64,000 bases of DNA from Aspidapion aeneum (lineage: Eukaryota > Arthropoda > Insecta > Coleoptera > Brentidae): positions 22,389,543 through 22,453,542 of the forward strand of contig OY755040.1 in NCBI GenBank assembly GCA_963576565.1, read 5' to 3'. Positions within the stretch are counted from its first letter, which is position 1; each line of letters opens with the position of its first letter. Of the stretch, positions 21,803 through 32,617 are shown one piece after another. Position numbers and translations under genes: made by a program. Under the pieces are notes generated by a model that saw only the letters and a list, made by a program, of their open reading frames with translations, was not told the origin of the DNA and searched no databases.

Positions 21803-22285
21803 TGTTCGTGCAACTTTAATTTTAAATTCAAATTTTGCGCCAAATTCCCGTATTCGGAAAACCCACACAATTTCAATTTGATTGGCACAAGCAAAACGCC
21901 AGCGCCATCTACGAAAAATGAATCTGCGCAAGGAGGCGTAACCAAAAAGGATTCGTCTGTCGTATTCTGTCGAGATCACCACGCAGCATGGTGATAAATT
22001 CTATTAACCAAAAAATCCAATAACATTCTTAGAAAATCAAACTAAACCATTACACAAACAAGTGATTCTAGTGTGGAGCGACTGCAACGACTGGGCCAGC
22101 GAGAGGAGCTCCTCTGGACGACGGAAACAGCTGAAAAGGTGAGTGCCAATCCTCTATATTGTCTTTGTGTGGCTCGGAAAGATTAATATTTTTACATCGT
22201 CCTTTTAAGGATTTTTGCACCCAGATTTTATAAAACGACCAGCGCGCTACAGTCCCGCAGCTCTACCAACCTCAAAACATCAACA
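21803..22285 (+). repeat. 3' LTR of BEL/Pao element
   Basis: 483 bp, the same as 15122-15604 by eye, with TG...CA ends. Followed by the duplicated ACCTG at 22286-22290. Open frames within it on either strand are repeated in both LTRs and carry no known domain. Confidence 0.92.
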
Positions 22286-22290
22286 ACCTG
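22286..22290 (+). repeat. target site duplication ACCTG (right)
   Basis: Second copy of the 5-bp duplication that brackets the BEL/Pao element. Confidence 0.92.
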
Positions 22291-22801
22291 AACTACATTG
22301 ATTTTTTTTTGCTTTTTATCTTTAAATGAACTGGTGCTTCTTATCTATATATGATTGTGTTTTTTTTGTGTCCTGACAGATTTTTCGTCTTATATTAGAA
22401 TTTTTAATGACTTTTATAATATAATTTTTAAACATTTTAGCTTTAAATTAACTATGAATTGGCTTATTTTGTATATTTTTTTGACTGTCTTTTTAACACA
22501 TTTTTTTTTGTTATGTATGTTTTTACTTTTTATATATTGTATTGTGTTTTAACTATAATTCAGTTTTTTATTCTTTTAACATAAAAACATTTTTTTTTAT
22601 ATGTATGTAACTTGTTAAACCTAGATACCTAAGGATTATTGATGTATTTATTAGTGCGCATTAATAGGATAGAAATTCACCTTTGGTTGTTTATTGTTTT
22701 GATTTTTTTTTGTTTATATTATCGTAGATTTAGCCTGCTTTGTCTTGTGAATTTTTTTTTTTTTGACAATAAAGTATTTTTGATTGATTGATTGATTGAT
22801 T
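22291..22801 (+). mobile_element. second LINE: 3' untranslated region and tail
   Basis: Very T-rich segment ending TTTGACAATAAAGTATTTTT and then GATTGATTGATTGATT. A short tandem tail of this type is typical of the 3' end of several LINE clades. It continues the coding remnant at 14893-15121, from which it was separated by the BEL insertion. Confidence 0.6.
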
Positions 22802-22817
22802 TACGTCTAATTTGAGT

Positions 22818-23123
22818 TTTCATACCTTTGACAGGTGGGAAGAAAGAATTATAAAGATTAGTTTGATGACTTGGCCGAGTTAATAACCTGAGAGTTTCTC
22901 GTTCTTGTATTGAGACACTGCACACCTGCATAGATGTAAATTTTCCAAAAAATTTATGTATGGCTTCGGTCGTTCAATGTTTAGAGCGTTTGCGTACACA
23001 GCAAGACATTCGGAGTTCGAGTCCCGGCCGAAGCAGAAAAACTTTTTTCTTATTTTTCTTTCTTTAATTTTACTTGTTGTTTATAGTTTTAGGTCCTTGC
23101 ATTATTTGCAATTTGATATTTGA
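22818..23123 (+). mobile_element. tRNA-derived SINE, third copy
   Basis: A 5' region of about 145 bp is shared with the inverted copy at 14583-14720. The tRNA-like head at 22963-23035 has acceptor GCTTCGG/CCGAAGC (perfect), anticodon stem TTTGC/GCAAG with loop GTACACA, and T arm CGGAG-TTCGAGT-CCCGG (partly mispaired). The body ends TGCATTATTTGCAATTTG. It abuts a LINE fragment, as does the 14446 copy, suggesting preference for, or co-mobilisation by, that LINE. Confidence 0.75.
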
Positions 23124-23533
23124 CAATGTATCCTACCTGTACTTACCTATGGATCCCAGACCTGGACACAAAATCAAACATGGATAAGGTAACAAAAGCT
23201 CAAAGGTCAATGGAAAGACAAATGTTCCATGTAAAGCTAACAGATAGAAAAAAGAATGAATGGATAAGAAATAAATCAAAAATAAGGGATGTCAGAGCAG
23301 AAGTAGCAAAATTAAAATGGAAATTTTCGGGTCATAATATTAGACAGAAAGACGACAGATGGAACAAGTGTATTGTCAACTGAAGACCTTGGGAAAATAA
23401 AAGAAGTAGGGGAAGACCCCAAGTGAGATGGGCGGACGATTTGAAGACACATGCAGGAGCTAGATGGATGAACACGGCGACAGACAGAGAAGAATGGAAG
23501 ATATTGGTCCAAAGATGGATCGAAGAAGGCTAG
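23124..23533 (+). pseudogene. RTE-like LINE C-terminus
   Basis: From about 23138 the frame gives TYLWIPDLDTKSN, QRSMERQMFHVKLTDR, LKWKFSGHNIRQKDD, then after one in-frame TGA (23381-23383) RGRPQVRWADDLKTHAGAR, TATDREEWKILVQRWIEEG and a stop. This is the familiar C-terminal region of insect RTE-like elements (R-G-R-P-x-x-R-W-x-D-D). It is homologous to 55370-55750. Five-prime truncated and dead by the TGA, but otherwise well preserved. Confidence 0.8.
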
Positions 23534-23637
23534 ATAGATAAATAGATTGATAGACACTTTCTTTAAAGAAAATCCAAAGCAAAGCACCTTGTAACCTATA
23601 TTTATATTTTAATGTTTGTTTTTATTCATCAACTTTC

Positions 23638-23862
23638 TTAAATAATGTCTAAATGTGGAACAGGCTGTCCTCGTCCAAACCATAATAAAAATAATCTTGT
23701 AGGTGGTTGACCAGACCAGTACCTTCCTTTTAAGCTACAAGCATTGTTTACTGTATCTACAGGATTATAAATACCTTGATGAACACAGCACGGATCATTA
23801 AACAAAACAATTTGTGCATCGTACAGGGAAGTCACTGTACAGGGCTTTCCCGTATATTTTTA
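23638..23862 (-). CDS. candidate terminal exon, unrecognised protein
   Basis: On the minus strand about 74 codons are open, with a balanced composition unusual for this AT-rich window (GKPCTVTSLYDAQ, NDPCCVHQGIYNPVD, LKGRYWSGQPPTRLF, GRGQPVPHLDII, stop). There is no ATG at its start, and a possible acceptor (CCCTGTACAG) ends at 23835. About 14 bases after the stop is AATAAA, as expected for a final exon. I do not recognise the family, and no upstream exon was found, so it may also be part of a decayed element. Confidence 0.35.
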
Positions 23863-24330
23863 CACATTATCTAAAACCGAGTCTAAAAGTTTCCGAGAAA
23901 GTTTCATAATTTTTTGCGAAGTTTATGAATATTTCTGTCAGAATGTTTAACAGGAATTCTAAATGTCAAAATTTGACAGGTCGATGGTTTTTCTTAATGG
24001 AAATTTTATAGATCTTTTCTTTCTACTTTCAAAAATATGTATTTCAGGATTATTTCGTTTATTAATTTTGGAGATGTATGCGTTTAGAAGTTTTAAAAAC
24101 TTAAATTGGTACTCTTTAAAACATCAAGGCATCCATGAAAAAGACAATCGCATTGGTTTTTTCAGCTTTAAAAATAATTTATAAAAAAAGACATGTAGAA
24201 CTATAAAATTGAGGAAAATACAAAAAAAATGTTTTTGGCCACACGTTCCGTTTATTTAAATGCCTATATAAGGTAATATAAGGCGGGCGTGTTATACATC
24301 ATTAGAGAGGACTTTTTGTCAGCCTTAATA
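23863..24330. other. gene-free DNA
   Basis: A 73-codon plus-strand open run (23963-24184) is AT-rich, hydrophobic and unlike any family I know; I treat it as chance. Confidence 0.4.
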
Positions 24331-24489
24331 CAGTAGCGCACCCAGGAATGTGTCTTGGGGGGGCCCGAGGCCTTATGATGTTGTATTTCATGCTATTTTT
24401 TGTGTTTATTCATGAAATATGTGGAAAATATATACAAAAATCTTAGGCTTGGGGGGGGGGCGGGCCCCGCCCCCCCTGGGTGCGCCCAT
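24331..24489. mobile_element. hAT-like MITE with G/C runs
   Basis: CAGTAGCGCACCCAGG at the left and CCTGGGTGCGCCCAT at the right form the termini. CCTTAATA before and GCTTAATA after are a 7/8 direct duplication. The interior has G8 near the left end and G10/C6 runs near the right end. The same interior (ATTCATGAAATATGTGGAAAA) recurs at 44641, 47391, 53320 and 63793. Confidence 0.65.
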
Positions 24490-26070
24490 GCTTAATAATT
24501 AATATTTTGTTGTTTTCTGCCAAGTTAAAAGTTTTCATATAATAAAGAAAATACTCTGAGAGAGCAGTTTAAATAAAGTCAACTCGACAGATTGAGTTTT
24601 AAGTTAATACTAACCAGAAATCATTTTCACTAACCCTAATTTTTTATTTACTGAGTTTTACAACTAAAAATACCTTTTGAAGAAACACAATGTGTTAAGG
24701 ATAAAAAAATACCGCAAGAAAAAATAAAAATGTAAATTTTAAAATATTCCCCTTTTTGGAACGCCTATGGCACGTGCACCATGACTTTTAGAGGGGACTT
24801 ATGTACATCGATAGAAAGAAAATGTTGTCTGTTCGAAATATGATCTCTTTAGGAATTTTTGACAAGTTGACAGTTTTCGAGTTATTAGCAAAAAACTGTC
24901 AAACGCTCGTTTAAGGGATAGAAATCACCCCCTGCCAGTGGTGGGGGGGGTAAAATATTCGGGGGAGTCTCATGTCTATCAATACCAAGTGTGTTGCTTG
25001 TGTCATTAAATACAGTTTATCGCTCAAATCTCACCTGTAGGGCCTGAACTAACCTCTTCAAAACCCTCAAATGAAAATCTTGTTGGAAAAATATTTTAAT
25101 GTGGATTCCGTTGATAAAGAAATAAATAAAAAGGTTTACATAATCATAAGTATCAATCATCAATACAAATATATAAAGGAACAGGGCTTTTTTGTTATTG
25201 GTAATCTCAGAAAGTGCTTAACCAATTTTAATTAAATTTAGCATACATAAGATACGATGATTTGCAACTCCGGCTATCCGGGGTATCCGGTTATATTTAC
25301 GCTAGTAAAGAAATAAAAAAAGATTTGGCCGAACTGACGATTCCAAAACCAATCATATAAAGAACGTAACACGGTAACACTGCCCAAATATATGCCTCAT
25401 TTATCTCATGAATCATATAGATTCTTTTTATACAACACGCTTTTTTACTTCGCTTTAGTGATACCTTAACTCCCAACATTAATCCCCAAAGAATTTTTAT
25501 GTGCTGTTCACCTCTGTTGGATTGGTTTATCTTTCTTTGTCACGAAAAATTTAGGGGGAAGTAAAGGCTCATTCCCTTCTGTCTGCCGATTCCCTTAAAT
25601 ACTCCCTATCTACAAAACTTGTCAGTATTTATCTTACTCTTACACGTGCCACGGAAGGAAGCATCGAATGCAAAAGAAAGACATGTGTAGAGACTGTTTT
25701 TTGTGGAGTTTTAAGTATGGCAGTTTTCCAATTAAGGTTAGTTAGTAAACCAAAATGAAATTGGGGTGCTAAGAGACGCAAACATTTTTTTAAATGATAG
25801 AGTCTGGCCTCTTCATAGTCTAAGGGCTGATGTTAACACTAATCTTGTTTCTATTAGTAATTTTTAAAATGTAAGTCTACAGTATTAGGATTATTGAATA
25901 TTCACGGATTGGACTTGACAAAAGTTTAAAAATAGCCCGCCGCACTGTATCTAAAAATCCCAAACAAGCTAGAAAAAATTTGTTCGTGGTAGGGGCACAG
26001 CAATGCCCCCCAAGTTCGTGCAAACTGCTGTACCACCTATTCTTGAAACATTTCAGTCCATATTTTTGAC
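24490..26070. other. gene-free DNA
   Basis: No convincing gene. A GTGGGGGGGG tract lies at about 24942-24951. A 60-codon minus-strand open run at 25297-25479 is not recognisable. Confidence 0.4.
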
Positions 26071-26074
26071 ATAT

Positions 26075-26255
26075 CTATAACTCAACTTCGGATTGAGCTA
26101 CGAAACTCAAACTTTGCACAGTCGTAGACCTTGACGGATCTAACAATCCCTTCGAGTTTCATGGACTTTCATAAATCAGTAAATTAGGAATTTTAATAAA
26201 CGTCGAATCTGCCACTCATATATAGATCATCAAAATTCTACTGTACTTGCGCACA
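26075..26255 (-). repeat. dispersed repeat, copy 2
   Basis: Reverse-complement match to 1370-1560 (TATAGATCATCAAAATTCT, GTCGAATCTGCCACTC, CCTTCGAGTTTCATGG). It ends just before the large foldback element at 26267. Confidence 0.55.
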
Positions 26256-26266
26256 TGGGTTATATA

Positions 26267-28369
26267 CAGGGTGTCCCAGAACTAATGGTACATAGTAAAA
26301 CTGTAGATTCCCTGGGTCAAAATATTACGATTTAGCCTTACTTACCTTAGTCCAAAAGTTCGTACTAACCGAGATACAGGGTGTTAAACTTGATTTTTTC
26401 AATTCGATTTTCTTTAATAACTTTTTACTAATTATTATTTTTCCAAAAAAGAACCAACGTGTAGGTTTTTTGAAATTGTCAAGACGATTCCGTTGAAAAT
26501 TTTGATGTACAGTATACAGGGTGTTCCCTGGACCACTAGCATTGCATTAAAATCAGTGACTTTTTTTTGTACCTCGGTGTATACCAGTTTTTATGTAAAA
26601 TAACGGTTTTTCCATCCTTTTTATGTAAAAAAGCTATACTGTTTTAAAGTCGCTCAGAGCAACGGTTTTTGAAATTTTTGCATTTAAAGTTTTTATTGCA
26701 TGTGAGTGATATGCCTAATTTATGTATGATACTTTCTTCAATTTATTCTCGTAATTAATATTTTTACAAAAACTAACCAGCATGTAGGTTTTTCTGAACT
26801 TTGCAAGACGATTCCGTTAAAAAATTTGATGTACCATGTACAGGGTATTCTTTGGATCACTACCATTGCATTAAAATCATCAGTGTATTTGTTTGTGCCT
26901 CGGTGTATGCTTAAGCAGGTTTTTAAACAGAATATTATTTTAATTATTAAATAATTATTAATAACAAAAAAAAATAAAAACCAATTATAAAAATTATACA
27001 TATTTTATTGCAACAACAAATTTTTAGATAGAAAAACAAAAAAAAATCTACAATAAATGTTCAAAATGGCCACCGTTAACCTGAATACATTTGTTTATTT
27101 GCTTATTATACGAACGTCTGATTTTAAAATAAAGATTTGCATTTCTGAACGCCTCCAGCATTTTGAATTTTTTTAAATAGTTTTTCTCGGGTATTTATTT
27201 ATCTAGCCTACAATAATAAACAGTTTTTAGTTTGATTTACTATTTGTCAATTTTAAAATTTTAACTTAGTGGCTGAGAGCGCCACGCTTAAGAAATGTTA
27301 TATTTTTTTGATATTGATAATTAAAATTTTCTTTCAAAACAATAAAAAAATACTTGCATTAATAAAGTATACGTAAATACCATTAAAAAAAAAAACTAAT
27401 ACGAAGAGGTTTTTGTTCCTCATTAAAAACAAAGCCCTGCACAGTTGCAATAACGAACAATGATAACATACTTATGATAATTCAAGAACCACCCTGTATA
27501 TTTTTAACTTAATATTTCTTAAGAAAACATCCAATCTTAGAATGCTATAAAAAAGTATTGATTATAGCTAATATGTATGAAGTAGGTAAGAATTTAATCA
27601 AAAATCTTTTACGCATACAATAAAAACTTCTATAATTTAAATATCTTGAAAACCGTTGCTCTAAGCGATCTAACTGCTATAACTTTTTTACTTAAATAAA
27701 ATTAAAAAGTTAATATTTTTAATAGAATCTTGTATACACCGAGGAACAAAAAAGTTAGACCTATTTTAATGTAACGGTACCGACCCAGAGAACACCCTGT
27801 ATAATATTTATTTTTTTTACCGAAATTAAGTTGTCCATACCCAAAACCCACCAAACCGAATTTTTTGTGTAAAATTATTAATTAGTAGAAAGAATTGAAG
27901 AAAGTATCATAAATAAATTAGGCATATCACTCACATGCAATAAAAACTTTAAATGCAAAAATCTCAAAAACCGTTGCTCTGAGCGACTTTAAAACAGTAT
28001 AACTTTTTTACATAAAAAGATGGGAAAACCATTATTTTACATAAAAACTGGTATATACCGAGGCACAACAAAAATACACTGATTTTTATGCAATGGTAGT
28101 GGTCTAAGGAACACCCTGTATATTGAACATCAAATTTTTCAACGGAATCGTCTTGCCAATTTTAAAAAACTTACACGCTGGTAAGTTTTTGCAAAAATAG
28201 TAATTATTAAAAAAGTTATTAAAGAAAATCGAATTGAAAAAATAATGTTTAACACCTTGTATCTCGGTTAGTACAAACTTTTGAACTAAGGTAAGTATGG
28301 CTAAATCGTAATATTTTAACCCAGAGAATCTACAGTTTAACTAAGTACCATTAGTTCTGGGACACCCTG
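26267..28369. mobile_element. large composite foldback element, CAGGGTGT termini
   Basis: The termini CAGGGTGTCCCAGAACTAAT and its inverse are flanked by TA (26265-26266 and 28370-28371). The arms of about 490 bp (26267-26760 and 27880-28369) pair with scattered mismatches. CAGGGTRTT-type ends recur inside at 26377, 26517 and 26841, and inverse ends finish near 27496, 27799, 28118 and 28259 (CACCTTG), so the element is built from repeated or nested end sequences. The centre holds a minus-strand transposase C-terminus (27048-27167). Probably a mariner-family derivative enlarged by nested duplication. Confidence 0.8.
27048..27167 (-). pseudogene. mariner-type transposase C-terminus remnant
   Basis: Minus-strand translation gives about 39 residues before a stop: FKMLEAFRNANLYFKIRRS, then NKQINKCIQVNGGHFEHLL. 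The ending C-I-x-x-N-G-G-H-F-E-H-L-L is characteristic, from memory, of one branch of insect Tc1/mariner-like transposases. Upstream coding sequence with the DD(E/D) catalytic residues is absent. Its place between CAGGGTGT inverted termini fits a deleted autonomous ancestor. Confidence 0.65.
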
Positions 28370-28371
28370 TA

Positions 28372-29080
28372 TATTCTGCACAAACGAAATGAGTGGGAAA
28401 ATTTCTAAAATTATTCTTACAGTTTGCCAGTTTGCAACCGAGTTTGCAACATTGCATAATTATTTATTCAATATTTTTAAAAGGTTCAACTTGCATGGCC
28501 GCGTAGTTATCCTGCTAGGCCTCTCAGGAGTACATGGGCTCTTGGGACTGCCTTTGTCTGCATTAAAAAGTTGGCAACAAGCCCATTAGCTTTAGTAGCG
28601 TTTGATAAATTATCAAGTCTCTTGCATTTGCCAAGTCAACAACTTTTCCTTTTAAATATTTTTTAAAAAATCATAGGATTTATTAGTGCCATAGGGGCCT
28701 AACTGAAAGCTATATCTCGGTTACGCTTGTGATCAGTTTTCTAACTCTTTTGTGCTATAGGGATGATAAAGCCTATTCTATGAAGGGCTTTTTTATCTCC
28801 CCTTTGCTGTAGATCGCCCCTATCACATCAATTGAAGGACTTTTTGTCTATGGGTTAGCTTTAATCTAGCCATATGGGCAGTTTTTTATTTAAGTAGAAG
28901 CTCAAATATAGAAATTATATTATCAATGGAGGTAAATCTAACTTCAATCTTAGATATAAACGCGTCGGTTAGCAGATTAAAAACTTCGATACATTTCTAA
29001 AATTTTTAGTCATGGAGTTAAGCCAGTTGGCCAAAATAAATTGCAGCTATCTTTCCGATAAGCTTCATTAGGAGCATATA
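28372..29080. other. gene-free DNA
   Basis: Nothing recognisable; a 66-codon plus-strand open run (28389-28589) starts inside the end of the foldback neighbourhood and has no known motif. Confidence 0.4.
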
Positions 29081-29085
29081 TTTTG

Positions 29086-30141
29086 TTTGACTGCGGGGGC
29101 ATTTTTAAGCACCCATAGATGTATAAAAAAAGTTTGGTCACGTGTTCGAACTCTGTCGTTTGGCCGCCATTTTTGAAAATGGCCGCCAAATTGATAGATT
29201 TTTTTGTTTAAGCGTATCTCCCTACTCAGTTATCCGATTTTAATTTTTTAAAGCTTGTTAAACTCCTTTTATAAAGGCAAATAAATTTTGTTATTACATA
29301 TTTTTTAATAAATCAAGTAGTTTTTGAGATATACTAAGATTATTAGTATTTCCGCTCGCAAAAGAATTAAAATAATACCCATGCTCATTTTATTGTAGCT
29401 ACAATATTATTAACACTTGTTTTTTTTTTTGTTACATAGAAGGCTTTGAACCTTTCACAGAATAGGATATTGACTTTATATTTTTAAAGTTCGATGGATG
29501 GTACCCCTAAAGACTGCCTTAAAGAGGGAGGTTTCTAAAAACTATTCACAAGATTATACAAAAAGTGAATTTGCAGCGAAGCGATGCATCCTAGCGAAAA
29601 ACGTTAAGAATAATTTTTTACAGTACTTTTAATTCCGCTTCTTCTAATCATTGTCATCTCTCTTACAATTTTTAAGAAAAAAATCGATTTTGGAGACAAA
29701 ACACGGAATTTTTATAAAGTTGTATATTTTAGCTGGCTTGCACAGCTAACTATCAAAGCTAGGATGCTAAGTGCTATAAAAAATACTCTGCCAATATATG
29801 GGCCCTAAGCTCACACTAGGTATCTACTATAGTTATGCCGTACGTGTGAGCTGATATAACTAAAAACTAAAATAAATTTTATTCAACCTCAGACTAAATT
29901 ACCTTTCGTTTGATACCACACAAGCCATGTTTTGACTTAAACTCAAATTTTTGAAATCTACCCCCACCCTTAAAAAAACAAAAACCAAAATATATTTTGT
30001 TTAACTCCGGACTCAATTACCTTTCGTTTGATATCACACATGCCATATTTTTACGTAAACTCTAATTTTTAAGACCCAGCCTAGGTACCAAATTTCATTG
30101 AAATCGGGCAAGCGGTTTTTGAGTTATGCGCGTTGGTCGTT

Positions 30142-30175
<34 letters not shown>

Positions 30176-30842
30176 GGCGCAACAAAAAAGTTTCAAAATC
30201 ATCTGAAACGCAAAGATATATAAAAAATTTTGAAATCGGAGCAACTTTTTTTTTCTCGAAAAAATTAGGATCACCATAGCTCACACTACTATAGTATAGT
30301 ATATGTGTGAGCTAATTAATTTTATCGTTTTTCGCTAGGATGCATTGTTTCGCTGCAAATTCACTTATTCTATATTATTGTGAACAGTTTCAGAAACCAC
30401 CCTCTTTAAGGCAGTCTTTAGGGGGACCATCCAAAGAACTTTAAAAACATATTATCAAAATCCTCTTCTGTGAAAGGTTTAAAGCCTTCTATGTAACAAA
30501 AAAAAAACAAATGTCAATAATATTGTAGCTACAATAAAACGAGCATGGGTATTATTTTAACTCTTTTGCGAGCGGAAATACTAATAATCTTGGTATATCT
30601 CAAAAACTACGTAATTTATCAAAAAATGTGTTATGACAAAATTTATTTGCCTTTCAAAAAGGAGTAGAACAAGCTTCACAAAATTAAAATAGGACCACTG
30701 GGCAGGGAGATACGCTTAAACAAAAAATCTATTAATTTGGCGGACATTTTCAAAGATGGCGGCCAAACGACCATGAGCTCGACCACGCGACCAAACTTTT
30801 TTTACACTGCTATGGGTGCTTAACAAAGCTCCGCAGTCAAAC
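29086..30842. mobile_element. large foldback element split by a CTCACAC element
   Basis: Arms of about 520 bp: 29086-29605 pairs with 30326-30842 reversed. Paired landmarks: TTTGACTGCGG at both outer ends, ATGGCGGCCAAACGA/TCG-TTTGGCCGCCAT, TAATACCCATGCTC, TTGTAGCTACAATA, TAAGGCAGTCTTTAGGGG and GCGAAAAACG at both inner ends. The central spacer contains a complete hairpin-ended element. No coding frame. The duplication is not clear. Confidence 0.75.
29778..30313. mobile_element. hairpin-ended CTCACAC element, copy 2
   Basis: Same ends and order as 12778-13507 but shorter: about two 105-bp units are present, and the segment between the last unit and CCCAGCCTAGGTACC is deleted. An uninterrupted CAGA run follows (30146-30173). 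Inserted in the spacer of the surrounding foldback element. Confidence 0.75.
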
Positions 30843-30850
30843 TGAGCGCA

Positions 30851-31273
30851 AATATTAGGTCACACGTAACAGAAGCCAGCGCCTAGACTAACTAGAAAAA
30901 AGGCAAAAAATTGAGAAGAGGATCAGGTAGGATTTATATGAATATGGCTCTGAAGTCAGGAAAGGGTCCAAATTCAAAATGTGCAATTAGTTTTTGGAAT
31001 CATTTTTATGTAACCTATACTTCATTCAGGCACACTGTGCTTACATCAAAGCTTCGGTCAAGCGAATGAAAGAAACAGACTGTCGATGTTGGTAACTTTA
31101 CATGCGAAGTTGAGTAATCATTGAAAGAAACTATACCTATGGCACGGATCACCCAACAAATGGGTAACCTGTGGCACGGTACAGGGAAAACCTAGGCTCC
31201 TTTGCCGCATCGCGCGAATATTTCCTGGGTGGTTCGTCTCCTGCCCCGTTGACCCGCTGAAATAATTCAGATA
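30851..31273. other. gene-free DNA
   Basis: Around 31140-31260 the sequence is richer in G and C than its surroundings, but I find no exon or RNA structure there. Confidence 0.35.
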
Positions 31274-31844
31274 AGCCGTTTTCAAGCGAATCCCTAGTAA
31301 TTACCTCTGGTTATCCCTTGGTTGACATTTAAAATTAGCTGTTTAGGCCCTTAGCCTATTACCATAGAAACACCGCTTGAATAGCTTTTTTTATAACCGG
31401 TTATTGCTTGTTGTTGCTTTTTGCATTTTTTTTAAAGAAGTTTAGTTTAATTAATACAATGATACTGTTTTTTTTTAAATAATATTTCTTGTATCAAAGT
31501 CTACATTGAAAAAATTAGAGGAAGCCAAGGGTTGATAAAACGAAAAAATATTTAGCAAGACAATATAGAGGAGGCCATCTCTTTGTACAATTTTCCTTCA
31601 CAATTGAGGCACACACAATAAATTCCAGTCATTGCAAAAATTCACTCAAAAAGAAATAAAACAAATGATTGTGAGGTTAGAAAACCCAATAACCTTCCTC
31701 AAAAGTGTGGTAATTACAGGTAATAAACGATGACGTACAAAGGGCTCATTCGTGACGTCACTTTTCAAGGAGTGGTATTACCAAGGCCGCTTAAACGCCT
31801 TTGGTAAATACTAGTAATTACTAGTTATTCGCTTGAAAACGGCT
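31274..31844. mobile_element. inverted-repeat element, AGCCGTTTTCAAGCG termini
   Basis: AGCCGTTTTCAAGCGAAT at the left and ATTCGCTTGAAAACGGCT at the right are perfect inverses, continuing imperfectly through CTAGTAATTAC. ATA flanks both sides (31271-31273 and 31845-31847), compatible with a 3-bp duplication as in PIF/Harbinger, although a 3-base match is weak evidence. No transposase. Confidence 0.65.
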
Positions 31845-31847
31845 ATA

Positions 31848-32610
31848 GATAATAATCGATTTGACTACACGAAATTTATAGACCGCGAGTCAGAGACGCG
31901 GTTAATAATTGTCACTGCTTTGGACTAGTTTTTCGTTAAATTATCATGTATTATTGTTCAGATTAAAGTAGGCAGTTTTAGTCATTGAATTATATACGAA
32001 GTATAGAGATCATTGGTTTTAGTTTCCCAAAAAACAAAGAACTGCAAGTTTTTATTTATCGTAAAGGATTATTAACACAATCTAGTTTTCTATAATTTCA
32101 AATGTTATCCCTATAAGGACAGGGTGTCCCAATTTAATTATTTATCTGAAAAAACTGAGTGCCTGAGACAACATATAAGATGGTATATCATATACCTAAG
32201 TGCACAAGGTAGATAAAGCAAACGACGCAAGAGCGGATCTGGGCCAAAATCTAGAGGGGGGTTAGGGTCGACTGAAACACTATTTATTTAACTATTTTTT
32301 CTAGGGGGGGTAATTTTGCGTTTAGCCCAATATTTATTAACTAAAACTTTTCTTTTTCTAGGGGGGTAATTACCACGTTACCTCCGCCTCAAATCCGCCC
32401 TTGAAACTTTTCATGTACTTTTGAATTGTAGACCTTATCTCTTCCACTTGCAATTGAAAGAATTGCAATGGGACAGGGAGTCATTCTGGTGACCAAAAAC
32501 CAATTGTCCATCATCTTAACTAATTTTCAATATGTAACATAACAATGACAAATAACTGACAAAAAAATTAAAAAAGGACCGACGAATTTATCATGGAAGT
32601 TGATATCATT
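31848..32610. other. gene-free DNA with MITE scraps
   Basis: At 32120 a lone CAGGGTGTCCCAATTTAA resembles one end of the mariner-like family. GGGGGG runs at about 32255-32370 resemble the interior of the G/C-run MITEs. Confidence 0.4.
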
Positions 32611-32617
32611 TTGAGTG

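Larger units (their letters stand above)
15122..22285 (+). mobile_element. complete BEL/Pao LTR retrotransposon
   Basis: 7164 bp: LTR, untranslated leader with primer-binding site, one 1808-codon Gag-Pol frame, about 200 bp with a purine-rich tract, LTR. A perfect 5-bp duplication and visually identical LTRs indicate a recent insertion, and the frame has no internal stop, so the copy may be competent. No envelope-like gene follows pol. It landed in the 3' region of a LINE (14893-15121 continued at 22291). Confidence 0.93.
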
